NCBI GenBank assembly: GCA_028023455.1
Contig: JAQFVV010006429.1
Coordinates: 1,387,508-1,451,507 of the forward strand
Length of the DNA: 64,000 bases
Origin: Epiperipatus broadwayi
Taxonomy: Eukaryota > Onychophora > Udeonychophora > Euonychophora > Peripatidae
Reading direction: 5' to 3'
Shown one piece after another: positions 1-12,286 of this stretch (positions within the stretch are counted from its first letter, which is position 1; each line of letters begins with the position of its first letter). Under the pieces are notes generated by a model. It saw only the letters and a program-made list of their open reading frames with translations. It ran no database searches and was not told the DNA's origin. The translations under genes and the position numbers were made by a program.

Positions 1-758
1 GTATCCTACCAAGACAAAAATAATAGGAAGTATAATGATGAGATGTAAAAGAAACAGGTTAGAAACAGCTGTTTATAATAACTTTATTTATTATCTAGAG
101 TCTATATTCTTAAATATCTTAACAGTTAACTCTTATATTTATAGCTTATATAGAGAGCATAGTATTTTTGACTCAATTTTCAAATATCCATTTAGGATCA
201 AATTTGGAGTCATATCTCTCACATTAATGTTCTTTGTTCTCTGCCTCGAAACAATTTCTGACCTCAAATTCTGTATTATTGTAAGGTACTGTATTAACAT
301 TGTAAACCCTTGTTCTAGTTGAGACAATTTGTTATTGTTATCATTATTTTATACAGGTTAAGACAGTTTTGGCCCGGTAAAATGAATCAATGAGTATAAA
401 CCAAGGAGATATTTTATTAAATGATGAGTTATTACTTATATTTGATATCAGTTTGTACCCATATTAGTAACTTTCAAAAGCATCAATTTAAGAAGTTATT
501 CAGGCTTTATGAAGAGCTGTATGGAATTGAAAAAAAGTGGATTAAGTGGTTATATAATAAATACACATGATGGTCTGAAAGAGATGTATAATGCTAGGAC
601 CCTTCAACCAGTGTCTTATGAGAAGCCAATGGTGCTTTAGCTCTAAACCTTTCTTTATCTATTTTTATATGTTAGGACATTTCATTCTGGTGCTCATGGG
701 AAAAGTGAAAGATCATGATACAAATAATGATTAAGCATTGTTCTATGGTAATTATGAG

Positions 759-794
<36 letters not shown>

Positions 795-3055
795 AACTAC
801 AGGGGCTTAAAATTATATGCTTTTGATCATACTTTATATGTATATATATTTTAGAAATTTTATGTATTTATTACTGTACGTGATTTTTTTGTTGAAATGA
901 GTTCATTTAAATGGGGAAAGCCACCCATGGATAGTTAAAAAGAAGATGTACAATTAATTTTAGGAACTACAGTTACCATTTTCATATATAGTGGCTTATA
1001 TACATTTTTTTTGTTTTTTGTTAGTGGGAGGATATTGTAAAGGTTGGGAAACACCCTTTCTATCAAAGTGTCATTGTTGTCAAAAAAATAAATCTTTGTT
1101 TTGGCTTTGATATGGAATCATATATATATATATATATATGTGTGTGTTCTTGTTGTTTGTTGTCATCATTATTTACTTCTTTCAAAATTTTATTTAGTAT
1201 ATGCATTTATTTATGATTTTGTGATTTGAAAATGACAATGGTGATATAAAATATATGTACATGCATATATAAATTTTACAAAGATATTGGTTTGTATTTA
1301 AAGTATGTGCATTTAGCAATATCAGTGATTAAAATATTGGCATATGAAACTATTAAATGTATTTTCATTGTACATTTGTTTTGAAATTGTTTGTGATTAT
1401 TACTATTGACTATCCCCATTGACAAAAAAAAGCAAAACTTTGCAGCTGTTTAATATATATTTTTTTGGTGTAATCATAATATCCTATTTGAATTTTTATT
1501 TAAAAAATGGAAGGGTAAAAAAGGAAGCTGCAATCTTAGGATTTGGTTCCCTTCATCTTATCTTACACAATAATTAACATCCATTGGAAGATAAGAAAAT
1601 TATTAATAAGCATGCATTCGAGATGAAGTCAATATAAGTATTACCTAAGTATTCAATTTTGGTCTATCACTTCCAATTGATACAGCTACAACCTAATTCA
1701 GATACAATACACTTTGAGAAATCATCTACAAATGGCTTATGAATTCACATATTTATCGTTTAAAATGATCCTACATATTAATTCAATCTCTGTCAGGATG
1801 GATAAAGATGCATCAAATAGTTGTCCAATTTTAAAACATAAAAAAAATAAAGAAGATTAAATGGTAATTAATTTAATCTTTTTTTCATATGATGGATTTT
1901 AAATTTTAACCATTTATATATGTAAATTAGCTTTAAATTTTGATCAATCAATATAAATAACAAAATGCTAGATATCACTTAGTATTAATTTTTTCTGTTT
2001 TATTTTGATTCATATAATATATATATATATACGGGGGAGTAAGGTTATATAAAAATGGTAAATTTGTAATTATAAAGTAAATAAATTGAAATAAGATAAA
2101 TTTATAAATATTAAAGTAGTAAAAGAATAAAAAATATTGAGGGTGAAAAATTTGTAATTTTGATTAGTATTGAAAAATTATTAAATATAAAAAAAAATTA
2201 TTAGTTGTTTATTTATTTATTATTATTATATGTGAATAGGTAATCTTCTATTTGAAAATATATTTTTATTAGTTCAATTTTAATTTATTAAAGTAATTAT
2301 ATGTGGGAAATTAAGATTTGTTGTGAATTTATGTTGGTAATAGAGTTTAGATTATAAATTGAGTGGTAATAATATAAAAATATTTACCTAGGATTTGTCT
2401 TGGTTAAAATAAATGTTGTTTGTATTTTTATTATTAGATTATTTCTTTATTAATTTCTAGTATTTATAGGTTTGAAGGTTTATTCTATGAAATATTTTAT
2501 TAATTCTGTGTTTAAATATGAGAATAAATATAATTCAAAATTATTTTAAATAAATGATAAATGGTGTATATAGGTCGGAAATAAAAATAAAATGTATATA
2601 TGAAATATGATAATTGAATAGTTTTGTGGTTTTATAAGGGTTGGATATCTGTCATCTACAGTTCTATTGGGTTGTCGTCAGGTGGTTGTATTTTTCTTTG
2701 TTAAAATATTTATTTTGATTCATTTATTATTTTTTTCAATATGGGGTTTTAATATTTTAAATTTAGAGTGATTATTTTTCAAATTTTTCTATAAGTTTAT
2801 TTATTAAAATATATTTTAAAATAAAATAAATATCGTGGTGTTTGATTGATTTTTACTATTTAGGAGGGTATTATATTTATTATTTAGGAGGAAATTATAT
2901 ATATTATATATATATATATTATATAAAAATATTTTTAATTTATTTTATAATTTTTATAAATTATTTATGGGAAAAAATATTATAAAATAAAATTAAGTGT
3001 TAGGTTTTGTGTGTGTGTGTGTATATTTGTTGTTATGTAGTTTATATGTATCTAC
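1..3055. other. AT-rich intergenic stretch, no gene recognised
   Basis: No coding region is convincing on either strand; the short open frames have AT-driven composition and no recognisable motif. Visible structure is a (TA)n run at 762-790, a (TA)n/(TG)n run at about 1122-1145, a (TA)n run near 2018-2031, and a segment at about 1915-2030 resembling two other segments at 11235-11340 and 12115-12225. Confidence 0.6.
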
Positions 3056-3079
3056 ATATATATATATATATATATATAT
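3056..3079. repeat. (TA)n microsatellite, left side of the gypsy insertion site
   Basis: An uninterrupted alternating AT run abuts the left LTR of the element that follows. A matching (AT)n run begins directly after the right LTR at 11198. The four bases on each side (ATAT at 3076-3079 and at 11198-11201) fit a 4-bp target duplication, but inside a microsatellite this cannot be proved. Confidence 0.8.
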
Positions 3080-5181
3080 TAAAACAACCTCCTCCGAAAA
3101 CAATCAAACGAGAACACAACTACTTATATTATTTAACACTGGTTTACTATTTAGTACCTTCACAACTCTTAATGCTATAAAAACTTACACTTTAAAAACT
3201 ACTACTTAAACTTATGGGAAATAACAAACATTAAGCATCGACAAATAAAATATTAACTAATATTTTGATATTTTGTCCTCCTAAATTTTCCTTTCAGAAA
3301 ATGATTGGTTTTCAGGCAGAGTGTCAACTATTATCAATAGCAAACTATTAATAACATTCAACACTCGACTACCAAATATGTATCAATCAAACAAACACTT
3401 TATTATTATTTTTTTAAAGAAGAAAGAAAATCTCTTAGGCACCAGCTAATTACATTAAATTAGCATGTCCATCTGACCAGTACAATTCGGTGCCTGAACG
3501 TCTGCTAGCTCAGTCTGTTCCAAAAACAAAACAAAGGTATATCTTAAATGCCCACCTGTTCTAAACTGCTACTATTTTCTAAAACTAAAATAATTCTCCC
3601 CCTAACCATTCAAATAATACTTCACTCCTTTAAAACTGATAATAACAACATTATACTGAATATCAAACATTTATAGATTTAACTTGGTGAATCTTTCTAA
3701 AATACTATTATTAATGATTGGATTTTTTCCCTCCTATGCTTATTAAGAAAATAAACATTTATTCTTACCCACACATATTAGAATAAACATAAATATTTTA
3801 ATTTACATTCAAATATCAGCCTTTCAAGCTAATTGTGCAAACACTTTGCGAGTGTTAATAATAAATGAATATTTTCTCACCAATATAAGATATAGTATTT
3901 ATGGAGGCATATATCTTGTATTGGTGAGAAAGTATTCATTTATTATTAACACTGGCAAAGGCTGATATTCGAATGTAAATACAATTGTATACAGATGCTA
4001 TATAAAATAAATGCTTATTTATCAATATTTTAAGAAAAATAATTTAAATGTTTTACTTTATTTTAAAATAAATGAATTGTTTTATCTTATAATGAAACAC
4101 ACACACTTCTTTTTTTAAAGATTAAAATAAGCATTTTAATATATTACTTAAACAAATAAATTATCCACGATACATCATATTTTATTTTATTTTATTTTTT
4201 TAAGTTTAAGTTTTAAAATCAAATCACACATATGTGCATACCAAAAATATTATTTCATAGAAGCTGCTTTTACTTATTTTATCATTGCAAATATTAATTT
4301 TCTGAAGTTTAAAGTTTATTCTTTTTTTTTAAATTTAATTCAAAAAGCTCAGTGTTTTTTACATAAAGTCTATTTTTATTTTTAAAGGAAATAGGAATGT
4401 TTATATATCAAAGTCAAATAATTAGTTAGGTTTTTAAATATGACAGAAACAGTATAATGGAATTATTCCTTAATTCATCAATGGCTGGTAATTGATTTCT
4501 TCAGGGATCCTGTGACTTGTTATGATTTTTGTGGCTGGTATGGCATTCCCTGCACTCCGATGTCTGTGTAGTCTATTTCAATATGATTATTTTCCGAACT
4601 AATCTCAGATCTTAAATGCGTAGAGAGCGGCTATCGGTCAACTCAAATATGTTAGTTTTTTAACAATGCATCATTTGTGAAATATTACTTCAAAAATATT
4701 TTATTAAAATAAGAAAGTCAGAACCTAGAATGAACAAAAATTGAGCTATTTATAGTTTTTAAACAATGGAAAATTTTATTTTTAGCAACAGCGTTCATTT
4801 TTGTGAAAATAAAATCAGCTTCTACTGTCTACTTTTTATTAAAAATTGCATACACACATGCACATATATTTATTTATTTATTATAAGATAAAATGAAATC
4901 TCTTTATTATTTTATTAAAAATTCATTTAAAAATATTTAAATCATTTATTTATTACAAGATTTTTTTCCTTTATTAAACACAAAAAAAATCTTTTATTTT
5001 AAACAGCTTATTTTAAACAACTTAATATTTTAAACAGCATTTACAGTTTATTTTATTCAATACAAAATCCTCTCCCCCCTACTCTTTAGTTTTTACATTT
5101 TGTTCTTTTAATTTTAAACTTTTATATTTTTAAACATGGAATTCATAATAAATTAATTACATATCAATGTACTTTGGTACA
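3080..5181 (-). repeat. Left LTR (3' LTR in element orientation), with a nested insertion
   Basis: It aligns end to end with 9327-11197. It is 2102 bp long, and removing the 232 bp of nested insertion plus duplicated target leaves 1870 bp, against 1871 bp for the partner. In element orientation it starts TGTACC (reverse of 5176-5181) and ends near GGTTGTTTTA, so only the 5' terminus has the usual TG. Substitutions and small indels are scattered along the pair, indicating that the insertion is not recent. Confidence 0.92.
3801..4023. mobile_element. Fold-back MITE nested in the left LTR, 9-bp target duplication
   Basis: The other LTR has no such sequence: there, AAATATTTTA (10041-10050) runs straight into AGAAAAATAA. 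In the left LTR this junction is split by 223 bp, and AATATTTTA occurs on both sides (3792-3800 and 4024-4032). The insert begins with a large inverted repeat: the arm from 3801 to about 3895 pairs with about 3906-3980, the left arm carrying roughly 23 extra bases (about 3826-3848). A 43-bp tail follows. There is no coding capacity. A 9-bp duplication fits few DNA-transposon groups (Mutator-like 9-11; hAT would give 8), so class is uncertain. Confidence 0.85.
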
Positions 5182-5205
5182 TTATCTCTGTCCCTCCTCT
5201 GAAAC
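5182..5205 (-). promoter_or_regulatory. Polypurine tract of the gypsy element
   Basis: On the minus strand the bases directly before the 3' LTR read AGAGGAGGGACAGAGATAA and are followed at once by the LTR start TGTACC. A purine-rich run in this position is the primer for plus-strand DNA synthesis in LTR retrotransposons and fixes the LTR boundary at 5181/5182. Confidence 0.75.
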
Positions 5206-5347
5206 TAAAATATCATTCTGAGCATTTTAGTTTTCTCAGAATTTAAACTTATAATAATCTAATTTTATTTACTTCACATTTGTTTAACTGTATGCGTGTA
5301 TTCTTATTAATTTACTATAACCCCCATCCCATTATAAATTTATTTAT

Positions 5348-5665
5348 TTATTCATTTTTTTTTAGTAATTGTAAAGATAGAGCATTGAACGTTCCTTTTT
5401 TCTCCGACCCTTGAGCAATTTCAAATGCATTATTTCCATATACTTTTATGATCTTATAAGACCCATCATATATTGGCTGAAATTTTTTATATATTCCTTT
5501 CTCTGGATGACTTACTAGATTCACCCTTACCATAACATCATCTCCCAACCTAAACACATATTTAACCTTCCCTTGTCTCTTTTGCCTTATACTACCCATC
5601 TTTCTAAGCCTATAGCATGCCTTAACAACATCTTTTTTCCTGTCAATATACTGCATTTTAACCAA
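5348..5665 (-). pseudogene. Integrase C-terminal tail, end of pol (gypsy element)
   Basis: A 105-residue open segment contains LGDDVMVRVNL, then KFQPIYDGSYKII and NAFEIAQG near residues 62-88. This is the pattern of the chromatin-facing C-terminal integrase domain of Ty3/gypsy elements (a GPY/F-like module, here with DGSYKI), in which the enzyme joins cDNA to target DNA. It ends about 165 bp before the 3' LTR. It is in register with the integrase core to its right, but stops at about 5.7-6.3 kb break that core. Non-functional fragment. Confidence 0.75.
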
Positions 5666-6496
5666 TAAAATAGTTTTGAACAGATATGGAATATTCTTTT
5701 CTTGATGAAGTCTAATGGGCTCGAATCCTGTCGATTCGTTTTTTGACTAATTTATCATGTCATCTGTTCTCGTTGCCTCCTTCACCCATCCACGATGATT
5801 ATTCTGTAAATACACATGAAATAAACATCCCAGTTCCCTCATTACTCGTTCACATGGGTTGGACTGTGGATTATGAATTGAAGTGAGTATATGTCTTATC
5901 TTATGATGCTCTGTCTATCTTTTCCATTCACCAGACATAAAAGGCGTTCCGTGATCCAACATTATTTGTCTTGGGATTTCCATATCTCAAAAATGTTGAT
6001 ATTCAAGAACCCTTATAGTCTGTTTAGAATCAGCCTGTGCCACCGGATAAATAGCCACAAACTTAGAAAAAACATCATAAGTCACAACCAGATATTTCTT
6101 TTGATTAAATTGAGGTAATGGTCCATAAAAATCTATTGCTCATAAACTATTCAGCTGATAGGTGTATATCGGTCTCAAAGGTCCTGTATTTGACATATTA
6201 GGAGGTTTGGTTTTTGCACACACTATACACCCCTCAATGACATTTAAGACACTCCTATACATACTTGGCCAATAAAACCAATTATTTATCTATCCTTCAA
6301 TTTTACTTGCCCCATAATGTCCATACTTTTCATGTATGTACTTAATCATCTGTTTCCGCATAACTATTGGCAAAACAATTCGTGTATCTTTACTATCTTT
6401 TACTTTATGCTGCAAAAGCCCATCTTTTAAACAATATTGTTTCCTATCTTTCCATAGAGTATTGTTTATAGGTCTACTCACAGATTGATGATGCAA
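5666..6496 (-). pseudogene. Integrase zinc-binding and catalytic regions, broken by stops
   Basis: The right part (6290-6496) is open for 68 residues and ends with HEKYGHYGASKI (two histidines at residues 55 and 60). After an in-frame stop near 6290 the frame continues with CIVC (about 6216-6230), completing the HHCC zinc-binding pattern. Further left, interrupted by more stops, come an IDFYGPL-like segment, a DHGTPF segment and an NPCERVMREL segment, which stand where the D, D and E of the DDE core belong. The integrase identity is clear from motif order; activity is lost. Confidence 0.8.
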
Positions 6497-6625
6497 ATAG
6501 TATATTACTTGTTTACATTATGCATCTTTTTCTTGTAACTCTCTTAACCTTTTCAAACCACATTCCATCTCTTCACCTTGACGTATTTCTGCTGTTGCTA
6601 TATACACATTATTACAATTTAAATG

Positions 6626-7519
6626 TCATGTCTGGTGTTCTATCAGGTATCGACTTAAAGCATCTTCTTCCATATTGTCTTTGCCTGGACAATACTGTAT
6701 CCTATAATCGAACTCTTGCAAAAACAGACTCCATCGAATCAATCTACTATTTGTAAGAAAACTATGATTGAAAAACTCAAGGCTCCTGTGATCAGTGATC
6801 ACTACCACCTGCAATCCTATCAAATATTGCCTAAATTTTTTAAAAGCCCACACAATCGCTAAAGCCTCTCTCTCAGTTACAGTATAATTTTTCTCTGGCC
6901 CATTTAATAAATGACTTACAAAGAAAAGCACTCTATACTTCCCATCATCTTGCATCTGAGATAACGTAGCCCCCAATCCGATTCCACTACTATCTGTTTG
7001 TACTACAAATAATTTATCAAAGTCTGGATATGTCAACATAACTTCTCTTAAAAAACCTTTATTTACATTTTCAAAACTGCACTCTTGTTGCTCTTCCCAC
7101 ACCCATTTTTTATCTTTCCTTAATAACTGCAACAAAGGTTCCATCTCTAAGGAAAATTTTTTATAAAACCGATTGAAAAAATTACACAACCCAAGAAAAT
7201 ACTTGATGTCTTTCTTCTTCATTGGCCTGGGAAAGTTTTGGATAGCTTGAATTTTTTCTGAATTTGGAGATATTCCTTGTTCACTAATTATGTGTCCCAA
7301 GAATTTAACTTCTGTAGTCATTAAATGGCTTTTACCTAAATTTAACTTAATTCCTTTATTTTTACATTCATCATATAACAATTCCAAATGTTCGAAATGT
7401 TCTTCCACACTTTCTGATGCTAAAATAATATCATCTATGTATATCGTAACCAAGCTTTTAATTTTATCAGATAATATTTGATCAAGGCATTGCATCAATC
7501 CTGCTCCACCATTTTTCAA
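6626..7519 (-). pseudogene. Reverse transcriptase (C-terminal half) and RNase H
   Basis: A 297-residue open block. Residues 27-30 are YIDD, the RT polymerase motif with its two catalytic aspartates. VKFLGHIISEQGI (71-83) is the usual RT thumb/connection motif. RNase H follows: TDSS with D176, TEREAL (215-220), TDHRSLEFF with D243, and DALSR with D286, giving all expected acidic positions. The RT N-terminal part, including the first catalytic aspartate (FDLTASYW motif), lies to the right in other frames because of a T9 run at 7642-7650 and a TGA near 7530. This is the best preserved part of the element. Confidence 0.92.
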
Positions 7520-8332
7520 ACTGAAAGGAATTCAATTAAAATTATATGCTTGTCCATTATACCAGAAGGCAGTGTATTTCTGGTCCTCAGGATACAGCTT
7601 GACCTGCCAATAACTGGCTGTTAAATCAAAAGTTGAAAATATTTTTTTTTATGAAACTTCATTAATAATTCACTTATAGGTGGTGGTGCATTAGTATCTA
7701 ACACTGTGATTTTATTTAATTGCCTTGCATCTAAACACAAATGAATAGACCCATTTTTTTACTGTCACTAGCAGGTTATTATACAGAGACGAGCATTTAG
7801 AAATAATTCCCCATGTAAACATATTCTCTAGTTGTTCCTCCACTGCACTTCTATATTGATATGGTATAGGATATGTTCGGGCTTGATATGGTTGATTCTC
7901 CATAAGTTTTATTCGATACTCATATCCCTCTATTACTCCAGGTACTTCTGAAAATACACTTCCATACATAACCAACAATTCTTTCAACTGTTTTCCATCC
8001 TCATTTCCTAGTTCATCTTCCAACACCTTTTCCTCTATTTCTATTCCTGCACTTTCTACATCATACTCTGCCTTAACATTTTCTATCTCACACACATTAA
8101 ATGGAATTTTCATCTTATTAATTTTTACCTGTTGTTTTTCATAATCTAACATGCACCCAACTTCACACATAAAATCCGACCCCAAAATAGCATCTTGTAT
8201 CAATCTCTCTAAAACCAACATAACGTGATTATATATCTTCCCAACTATACTCATACTTATCCAAGCTTGTTCCAATGCTAGTTTAGCTCTTTTCCCATTT
8301 GCCAACATTACGTATACATTCTTTAATGGCAA
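7520..8332 (-). pseudogene. Protease C-terminal part, linker and RT N-terminal part
   Basis: The segment 7712-8332 is open for 206 residues. Residues 48-55 read AILGSDFM, the flap/ILG motif that closes a retropepsin. An acidic linker follows, then the start of RT with YQARTYPIPYQYRSAVEEQL and WGIISKCSSLY, typical of the fingers region. The frame fails at a T7 run (7754-7760); homology resumes in another frame through 7520-7711 and includes the FDLTASYW motif. The shifts fall in T homopolymers, so some may be assembly errors. Confidence 0.85.
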
Positions 8333-8768
8333 GGTTTTTAAAATTACTCCGACTTATTTCATTGAAAATTTTTTGTGAAATCACTGATACCTGACTCCCA
8401 GAATCAAACAACAAGTCTACAATTTTTTCTTTTATTTTTACTTTAATTTTTGGGCACCAATAAGATGCCACCCTCAACTCTTTTTTCTTTTTATTCTGTG
8501 TCAAGTTTGCTACTTGTCCATACATATTCTCAGCCTTCCTTTTTTTATTCTGATTTTCTACACATGTCCTAATATTATCCATTGTCATAAGTATCTCTGC
8601 AGTCTGTTCTGTAGTGTCCTTTACCATTATTATTTGTTGAATATTCTCTGGAAAACCTCGCCTCACTATTCTTAAAATTTGCTGCTCAGACAAATTATAT
8701 GCTGTAACTATTCTCAGTTTCACTACTTGTCTGCATAAAAATTGCACAAAGTCTCCCCTAATCACCAT
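8283..8768 (-). pseudogene. Gag C-terminal part and protease active site
   Basis: A 161-residue block. Residues 26-70 (LSEQQILRIVRRGFPENIQQ and following) look like the end of a gag capsid domain, followed by a lysine-rich stretch. Residues 122-125 are DSGS, the aspartic protease active site (DSG), followed by QVSVIS. There is no CCHC zinc knuckle between capsid and protease. The protease continues in a second frame that overlaps from 8332, so a frameshift sits near 8335. Confidence 0.78.
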
Positions 8769-9060
8769 TTATTTTGTTCTACCTGTCATTTAACCACCTC
8801 CTGACACTCCTCCTCCCAATAACTGGACAGCAATGCTCTTTTGTACTCCCAAAACTCATTGCTTTTACTCCCATTGACTCCCACCAAACTTCAGCCTCAT
8901 CCTTATATAACTATATTGGCTATATTAACCTTAACTGTTTCATTAAATTCACTACAGGAAAAAAACTGCTCCAAACTCTCTAAATGTCTATTCAGTGTTT
9001 CCCCTCTTTTCCTTGAAAAAGTTCTTATCTTTATAACCCGGCTTACTGTTCCATTTCACC
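8769..9060 (-). pseudogene. Degraded gag 5' region
   Basis: Minus-strand translation gives gag-like pieces in shifting frames (for example FWEYKRALLSSYWEEECQE near 8800 and TLNRHLESLEQFFSCSEFNE near 8960) with stops between them. I base gag on position between leader and protease and on the style of the segments, not on a diagnostic motif. The space to the LTR is too short for a normal full-length gag. Confidence 0.5.
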
Positions 9061-9302
9061 AACAGTTTATTTAACTTCATCCAATGTAACATATTTTTTT
9101 CCTCTATTTCAAAACATAGGTGCTATCAACCCGCACCCTCTAGGTTCTAATTTTATGCCTCATGTCCATCTATCTTCCTCATTCGGAGTGTTTTTTTTTT
9201 ATATTAAGGATTACGCTTCCACATTTTATCATCCACGAAAATCACCTTTAATCATACACCAAAATTACAACTTCATCAGTTCTTCCACTTGAAACATCTA
9301 GT

Positions 9303-9326
9303 TTCGTGCCACATTGATGCGCCAAA
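9303..9326 (-). promoter_or_regulatory. Primer-binding-site-like region next to the 5' LTR
   Basis: Reading on the minus strand directly after the 5' LTR the sequence is TTTGGCGCATCAATGTGGCA. TGG near the LTR edge is the signature of pairing with the CCA end of a tRNA, and TGGCGC matches the start of lysine-type primer sites; the match is poor further on, so the primer tRNA is not assigned. Confidence 0.55.
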
Positions 9327-11197
9327 TAAACCAACCTCCTCCGAAAACAATCAAACGAGAACATGATTACTTATATTATTTAACACTGGTTTACTATTTA
9401 CTACCTTCACAACTCTTAATGCTATAAAAACTTACACTTTAAAAACTACTACTTAAACTTATGGGAAATAACAAACACTAAGCATTGACAAATAAAATAT
9501 TAACTAATATTTTATGATATTTTGTCCTCCTAAATTTCCCTTTTCAGAAAATGGTTGGTTTTCAGGTGGAGAGTCAACTATTATCAATAGCAAACTATTA
9601 ATAACATTCAACACTCAACTACCAAATATGTACCAATCAAACAAACACTTTATTATTATTTTTTAAAGAAAAAAGAAAATCTCTTAGGTGCCAGCTAATT
9701 ACATTAATTTAGCATGTCCATCTGACCAGTACAATTCGGTGTCTGAATGTCCGCTAGCTCAGTCTGTTACAAAAACAAAACAGAGATATATCTTAAATGT
9801 CCGCCTCTTCTAAACTGCTATTATTTTCTAAAACTAAAATAATTCCCCCCCTAACCATTCAAATAATACTTCACTCCTTTAAAACTGATAATAACAACAT
9901 TATACAGAATACCAAACATTTATAGATTTAACTTGGTGAATCTTTCTAAAATACTATTATTAATGATTGGATTTTTTTTCCTCCTACTCTTATTAAGAAA
10001 ATAAACATTTATACTTACCCACATGTATCAGAATAAACATAAATATTTTAAGAAAAATAATTTAAATGTTTTACTTTATTTTAAAATAAATGAATCGTTT
10101 TATCTTATAATGAAACACACACAGTTTTTTTTAAAGATTAAAATAATCATTTTAATATTTTACTTAAACAAATAAATTATCCACGTTACATCATATTTTA
10201 TTATTATTATTATTATTTTAAGTTTAATTTTAAAATCAAATCACACATACGTGCATGCCAAAAATATTATTTCATAGAAGCTGCTTTTACTTATTTTATC
10301 ATTGCAAATATTAATTTTCTGAAGTTTAAAGTTTATATTTTTTTAAAGTTTAATTCAAAAAGCTCAATGTTTTTTATATAAAGTCTATCTTTATTTTTAA
10401 AGGAAATAGGAATGTTTATATATCAAAGTCAAATAATTACCTAGATTTTTAAATACGACAGAAATAGTATAATGGAATTATTCCTTAATTCATCGACATC
10501 TGGTAATTGATTCCTTTGGGGATTCTGTGACTTGTTATGATTTTTGTGGCTGGATTGGCATTCCCCACACTCTGCTGTCCATGTAGTCTATTTCAACATG
10601 ATTACTTTCTGAACTAATTGCAGATCTTAAATGCGTAGAGGGCGGCTATCGATCAACTGCAAATAGTTAGTTTTTTAACAATGCATCATTTGTGAAATAT
10701 TACTTCAAAAATATTTTATTAAAATAAGAAAGTCCAAACCAAGAATGAACAAAAATTGAGCTATTTATACAGTTTTTAAACAATGGAAAATTTTATTTTT
10801 AGCAGCAGCATTCGTTTTTGTGAAAATAAAATCAGCTTCTAGCGTCTACTTTTTATTAAAAATTGCATACACACATGCACATATATTTTTTTATTTATTA
10901 TAAGATAAAACAAAATCTCTTTATTTTATTAAAAATTCATTTAAAAATATTTAAATCATTTATTTATTACAAGATTTTTTTCTTCTTTTAAACACGAAAA
11001 ATTTTTTTTATTTTAAACAGCTTGTTATTTTAAACAACTTATTATTTTAAATGGCATTTACAGTTTATTTTATTCAATACAAAATCCTCCCCCCCTACTC
11101 TTTAGTTTCTACATTTTATTCTCTTAATTTTAAATTTTTATATTTTTAAATATGGAATTCATAATAAATTAATTACATAGCAATGTACTTTGGTACA
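9327..11197 (-). repeat. Right LTR (5' LTR in element orientation)
   Basis: 1871 bp, aligning with 3080-5181 throughout except for the nested MITE. It keeps the empty site of that insertion at about 10041-10060, which gives the relative order of events: gypsy insertion first, MITE second. The promoter of the element should lie in this copy, but I could not place a convincing TATA box among the many AT runs. Confidence 0.92.
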
Positions 11198-11239
<42 letters not shown>

Positions 11240-12286
11240 ATTATGTAAGTAAATTGATTTTAAATTTTAACTCATCAATATTAATATTAAAATATTAGAT
11301 GTTATTTCTTATTAAAAAATTTATTTTGTTGTTTAATTTAATGTTTTAACAGCTAATTATTTTATTGGCCAAGTGAGGCAAAAGTCTAAACTTTTAATTG
11401 GTCAATTCACAAAGTCAAATGTGAATTCACAAACTCAAGCATCAAAATATATTCATCTTTTAATATTATATTCACTTTAGTTTTGTTTGTAAAAAGTATA
11501 TTAATAATTTGTCAGGTTATGAAAATAAATGAAAGTTTTTTTAAAAATAATTTTTTATTTATAATTATAAAAATATTCACTAGTGGAAAATATAAAATGA
11601 AATCTTACTCACCAATCAAAACATTTTGGTGACGTGATCTTTTTGCCAATTTTAGTTGCAGAAAAAGTAAATAATTTATGTTAAAGTCTTAACTATTTTT
11701 CTAAAATAATTTTATTTTTAGCATATTTTATCAAAATAATTTATAATTTGTCAAAAAATATTTTTAAAATGGTCTAAAACATTCATTTATTATTTTCGAA
11801 ATGAAAGAAAAGAAGTCGTAACTCTTTAGTTTTTGACAGCCATTTTCTTTGTTGTCGAAATTTAACAGCTAATCAGATTCAAGAAAGGGTGGTATTTTTC
11901 CTTTTTTAAACCATTACATCAGTTTTATTGATTTTTTACTTGTAAAATAATTCAAGAGAGGGCAGCATCTTACGGAACTTTTTTTAACCTTTAAAAAGAG
12001 TGCAAAATTTTAACTGTAGTATTAAAAATGACCAAATTAGAGTGACTTCAAGCCGCTTTAGTTTTAAATGAATTGATCCATCAAAAGGTTTGTTTAATTT
12101 ATATGCCTTATATACATACATTATATAAGTAAATTTGTTTTAAATTTCAATTCATCAACATAAATACTAATATGCTAAATACAATTTGTCATTAAAACAC
12201 TCTGTTGTTGTTTTAAGTTACATGCACTATACATGTATGTTATACATGTAGTATATAATGAATGCTGAAAATTAAATTTATTGTTA
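11198..12286. repeat. (AT)n(GT)n tract and two copies of a 100-bp dispersed repeat; no gene
   Basis: The (AT)n run continues into (GT)n to about 11240. Segments at about 11235-11340 and 12115-12225 share the pattern TAAGTAAAT...TTTTAAATTT...CATCAA with each other and with 1915-2030. They are diverged and have no coding potential. The remainder up to the gap shows nothing recognisable. Confidence 0.5.

Larger units (their letters stand above)
3080..11197 (-). mobile_element. Ty3/gypsy-type LTR retrotransposon, full length but decayed
   Basis: Two long direct repeats (3080-5181 and 9327-11197) flank 4145 bp. Read on the minus strand the interior gives, in order, gag remnants, an aspartic protease with DSGS, reverse transcriptase with YIDD, RNase H and integrase with a C-terminal tail. 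Integrase lying after RNase H is the Ty3/gypsy order; Ty1/copia has integrase before RT. A polypurine stretch (5182-5205) precedes the 3' LTR and a TGGCGC primer-site-like motif (about 9318-9323) follows the 5' LTR. Every reading frame is broken by frameshifts or stops, so this copy should not move by itself. LTRs near 1.87 kb are long for the family, while the interior is short, suggesting loss in gag. Confidence 0.93.

Noticed and set aside
6520-9074. Plus-strand open frames at 6520-6756, 7290-7481, 8774-8983 and 8841-9074
   Set aside because: They lie opposite the gypsy pol and gag reading frames and show no motif; shadows of the minus-strand genes.
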